Below, piece by piece: positions 62,206 through 64,000 of a DNA stretch of 64,000 nucleotides. The position numbers were made by a program, and so were the translations under genes. The number at the start of each line of letters is the position of its first letter. The first letter of the stretch is position 1. The notes beneath the pieces are model-generated. The model saw only the letters and a list, made by a program, of their open reading frames with translations. It made no database searches and had not been told where the DNA came from. The DNA is from Acinetobacter sp. ANC 5054 (GTDB lineage: Bacteria > Pseudomonadota > Gammaproteobacteria > Pseudomonadales > Moraxellaceae), in the NCBI RefSeq assembly GCF_002135295.1, contig NZ_NEGG01000001.1, positions 1 through 64,000 of the forward strand, in the 5' to 3' direction.

Positions 62206-63030
62206 TTAAGAAGATAGAACGTTTGTGCAGGCAGCTTGGTATTGTCGCAAAGTTAGGCCATAGCATCGCTTAAACCAACGGCCTAAATGGCTTTGGTCTG
62301 CAAAGCACAAACTATTGGCGACAGTCGTCGCTGGAACGCCCGCCTTCAATAAGCCTTTTGCCCGATCTAAACGTAATCGAATCAGATACTGATGTGGGGC
62401 GCAGTTAAACGACTGTTTAAACATACGATTAATAAAAAAACGATCTACCCCAACAAGCTGAGCCAATGTGTTCAAATCTAAATCCGTGTACAAATTTTCA
62501 TGCAGAATTTCTTTGATTTTGAGGGCAATATCAGGCAAAGCTCGGATTGCATTTTCACGGGCTAACCATAAGTTTTGTTGCGCTAACCGTTCCAACAGCA
62601 AATCTAAATAACTGTCTTTCATTAACTGCGGTTCTTGATCGCTCATCGCACGGTAGGAAGCATCGACCAATTGCGCGACCTGAGGGTCTGAGCTCAGTGT
62701 CGATGCGACTTCTAATTCAAAAGGCTGAGTGAATAATCCCTGATATTTATGTTTGAGCCAGTCTTGCTCAATATGCAGCATTTTATAAGTGAAACCCAGT
62801 GGTTCAGGCGCATAGCCATCATGCACTTCTTCAGGCTCAAGCATAAAGACTTGCCCCTGATGGCTATTCACCAATTTTCTGCGGCAGTGGAATTGCTGAT
62901 TGCCTAATTCAGTCACACCAATTAAGTAACTGGAATGAAAATGAGGCTCATAAGCAAAACCCTTAAAATGGGCATGTACCAGTTCGATTCCAGTATCGGC
63001 ATCACGCTGTATATTGACCCAATTTCCCAT
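62206..63030 (-). CDS. AraC family regulator with cupin-like sensor, next to LysE exporter
   Basis: A 274-residue regulator. Residues 8-110 form a cupin-like sensor (VHAHFKGFAYEPHFHSSYLIGV with His residues; HQGQVFMLEPEEVHDGY). The C-terminal double helix-turn-helix is LNTLAQLVGVDRFFINRMFK and VANSLCFADQSHLGRWFKRCYGLT. It is upstream of, and co-directional with, the LysE gene, as is frequent for exporters of this type. The effector may be an amino acid, which is inference. Confidence 0.88.
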   Translation of the reverse strand: MGNWVNIQRDADTGIELVHAHFKGFAYEPHFHSSYLIGVTELGNQQFHCRRKLVNSHQGQVFMLEPEEVHDGYAPEPLGFTYKMLHIEQDWLKHKYQGLFTQPFELEVASTLSSDPQVAQLVDASYRAMSDQEPQLMKDSYLDLLLERLAQQNLWLARENAIRALPDIALKIKEILHENLYTDLDLNTLAQLVGVDRFFINRMFKQSFNCAPHQYLIRLRLDRAKGLLKAGVPATTVANSLCFADQSHLGRWFKRCYGLTLRQYQAACTNVLSS

Positions 63031-63142
63031 GCCTGCTACAACCTTATCCAGAGTGTCATTGTAAATTCATTTACCATGATTGCCTGACACATCCCTTGAG
63101 TCAAGCTTGCTGGCAACATGATTTAATACTGTATTTCACTCC

Positions 63143-64000
63143 CTAGCGTGGCAAAGCCCGCTCCAACAATCGCTCAACATCCACCTGTTTGGCTTCCACC
63201 ATACCGACCACACGACCATGAAAAGCACTGTAGCGCGTTTGAATAAAAGCATCTGCTACATAGTCAGGCGCATAACGCTTGAGTAAAACGGCTTGCGCCA
63301 AAATGGTTAAACGACTGACCAAACTGCGTCCCATAAATTGCAATTCATCTGGCGATTGCTGGAATAATGTAAATAGGTTTTGTAATTCATTTTTCAGGGT
63401 TTCATCGTCCAGTGCCGTCGATGCCAAGTCTTTGAACAACATTTCAATAGATTCAGGATCACGACCAATGGCACGCAGCACATCCAAACACATAACATTG
63501 CCTGAACCTTCCCAAATGGTATTCACAGGTGCTTCTTTAAAGATACGCGCCATGATGCCTGTATCGACATAGCCATTACCACCAAACACTTCCATCGCTT
63601 CACCTGTTAGCTCTACCGCGCGCTTACAGATCCAAAACTTGGATGCAGGCGTCATGATGCGTTTCCATGCCAGAGATAGTGCATCATCATTTTCATAGCA
63701 CTGTGCCAAATGAAAACTGAGCTGCGTCGCGGCTTCGGTTTCTAAAGCCAAATCTGCCAATACGGCTTGCATGAGCGGCTGTTCAGCTAGATGTTTACCA
63801 AAAGCTTTGCGCTGACGCGTATAAGCAATACATTGCACCAAAGCCTGACGCAGCATGGCGCTCGAACCCACTGAACAGGTCAGACGGGTGTAATTCGCCA
63901 TTTCAATAATGGTTGGAATACCCCGCCCCGCCTCACCAATCATGATGCCCCATGCATCCTTGAATTCCACTTCGGAACTAGAATTGCTACGGTTGCCAAC
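63143..64000 (-). CDS. Acyl-CoA dehydrogenase (AidB-like), 5' part outside window
   Basis: The frame is open to the right edge, so only about 286 C-terminal residues are seen. It begins in GNRSNSSSEVEF, and contains TRLTCSVGSSAMLRQALVQ, YTRQRKAFGKHLAEQPLMQ, the AFGGNGYVDTGI block and IWEGSGNVMCLDVLRA, all typical of AidB/acyl-CoA dehydrogenases. AidB in E. coli is an alkylation-response protein, but the same group includes true dehydrogenases (isovaleryl- or branched-acyl-CoA). The role here is open. The true start lies outside. Confidence 0.88.
   Translation of the reverse strand, partial: VGNRSNSSSEVEFKDAWGIMIGEAGRGIPTIIEMANYTRLTCSVGSSAMLRQALVQCIAYTRQRKAFGKHLAEQPLMQAVLADLALETEAATQLSFHLAQCYENDDALSLAWKRIMTPASKFWICKRAVELTGEAMEVFGGNGYVDTGIMARIFKEAPVNTIWEGSGNVMCLDVLRAIGRDPESIEMLFKDLASTALDDETLKNELQNLFTLFQQSPDELQFMGRSLVSRLTILAQAVLLKRYAPDYVADAFIQTRYSAFHGRVVGMVEAKQVDVERLLERALPR

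Noticed and set aside
1..64000. Prophage, integrative element or genomic island
   Set aside because: No integrase, transposase, phage structural genes or tRNA-flanking repeats; gene content and composition are housekeeping-like throughout.

Overview
The window is an ordinary chromosomal stretch of a gammaproteobacterium of the family Moraxellaceae, most probably Acinetobacter. The grounds are AT-leaning composition (roughly 40-43% GC by eye), the gene families and their order, many short hypothetical genes typical of that genus, and dispersed structured repeats of a kind I associate with it. I see no transposase, integrase, prophage module, CRISPR array, rRNA or tRNA gene. Both edges cut genes: an AEC-family permease on the left and an acyl-CoA dehydrogenase on the right.

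Layout. 0-4.5 kb: tatABC followed by a predicted Tat-exported PhoX-like lipoprotein. 4.5-12 kb: NRDE protein, lgt, two small membrane paralogues, a CHAP/NlpC-like cysteine peptidase, thyA, folA, a DUF4105 protein, a META lipoprotein and msrA. 12-14 kb: tonB-exbB-exbD behind a candidate Fur box. 14-20 kb: purU, a TetR regulator divergent from an aldehyde dehydrogenase, rpmB-rpmG and a CPA2 antiporter. 20-28 kb: small conserved proteins, an RRM protein, a UvrD-type helicase, a structured repeat, glycerate kinase, HdeD-like and Nudix genes. 28-35 kb: topA, a PIN-like unknown, slyX and the ABC-F gene uup. 35-40 kb: an SDR, an LpxL-type acyltransferase with a glycosyltransferase (lipid A and outer core), and an endonuclease/exonuclease/phosphatase protein. 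40-46 kb: asd, a fimV locus split into two ORFs, asparaginase and truA. 46-50 kb: an AraC regulator, infA, and two paralogous small lipoproteins around an LprI-like gene. 50-56 kb: leuC-leuD-(lipoprotein)-leuB with a LysR regulator. 56-64 kb: DUF2789, DUF2628, a HAD phosphatase, rppH, ptsP, a very small ArfA-like gene, LysE and AraC genes, and the acyl-CoA dehydrogenase.

How the genes work together. Envelope biogenesis dominates: Tat export, lipoprotein acylation (lgt) with many lipobox proteins as clients, TonB energisation, lipid A acylation and a polar landmark protein. One-carbon and nucleotide metabolism (thyA, folA, purU) and leucine and aspartate-family biosynthesis (leuBCD, asd) form the second theme.

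Most interesting observations: (1) a 64-codon basic gene at 61.1-61.25 kb with an intrinsic terminator inside its coding region, the arrangement known for arfA, which makes a non-stop mRNA; (2) fimV divided exactly between its periplasmic and its membrane/cytoplasmic halves; (3) five perfect AGTGCA hexamers in the likely promoter of a lipoprotein gene, a possible phase-variable switch; (4) a signal-less CHAP-like peptidase that may be an orphan antibacterial effector; (5) Fur-like boxes at tonB and at a DUF2061 gene, and a 13-base motif shared by the leuC promoter region and the adjacent LysR gene; (6) three structured dispersed repeats, one of them between leuC and leuD.
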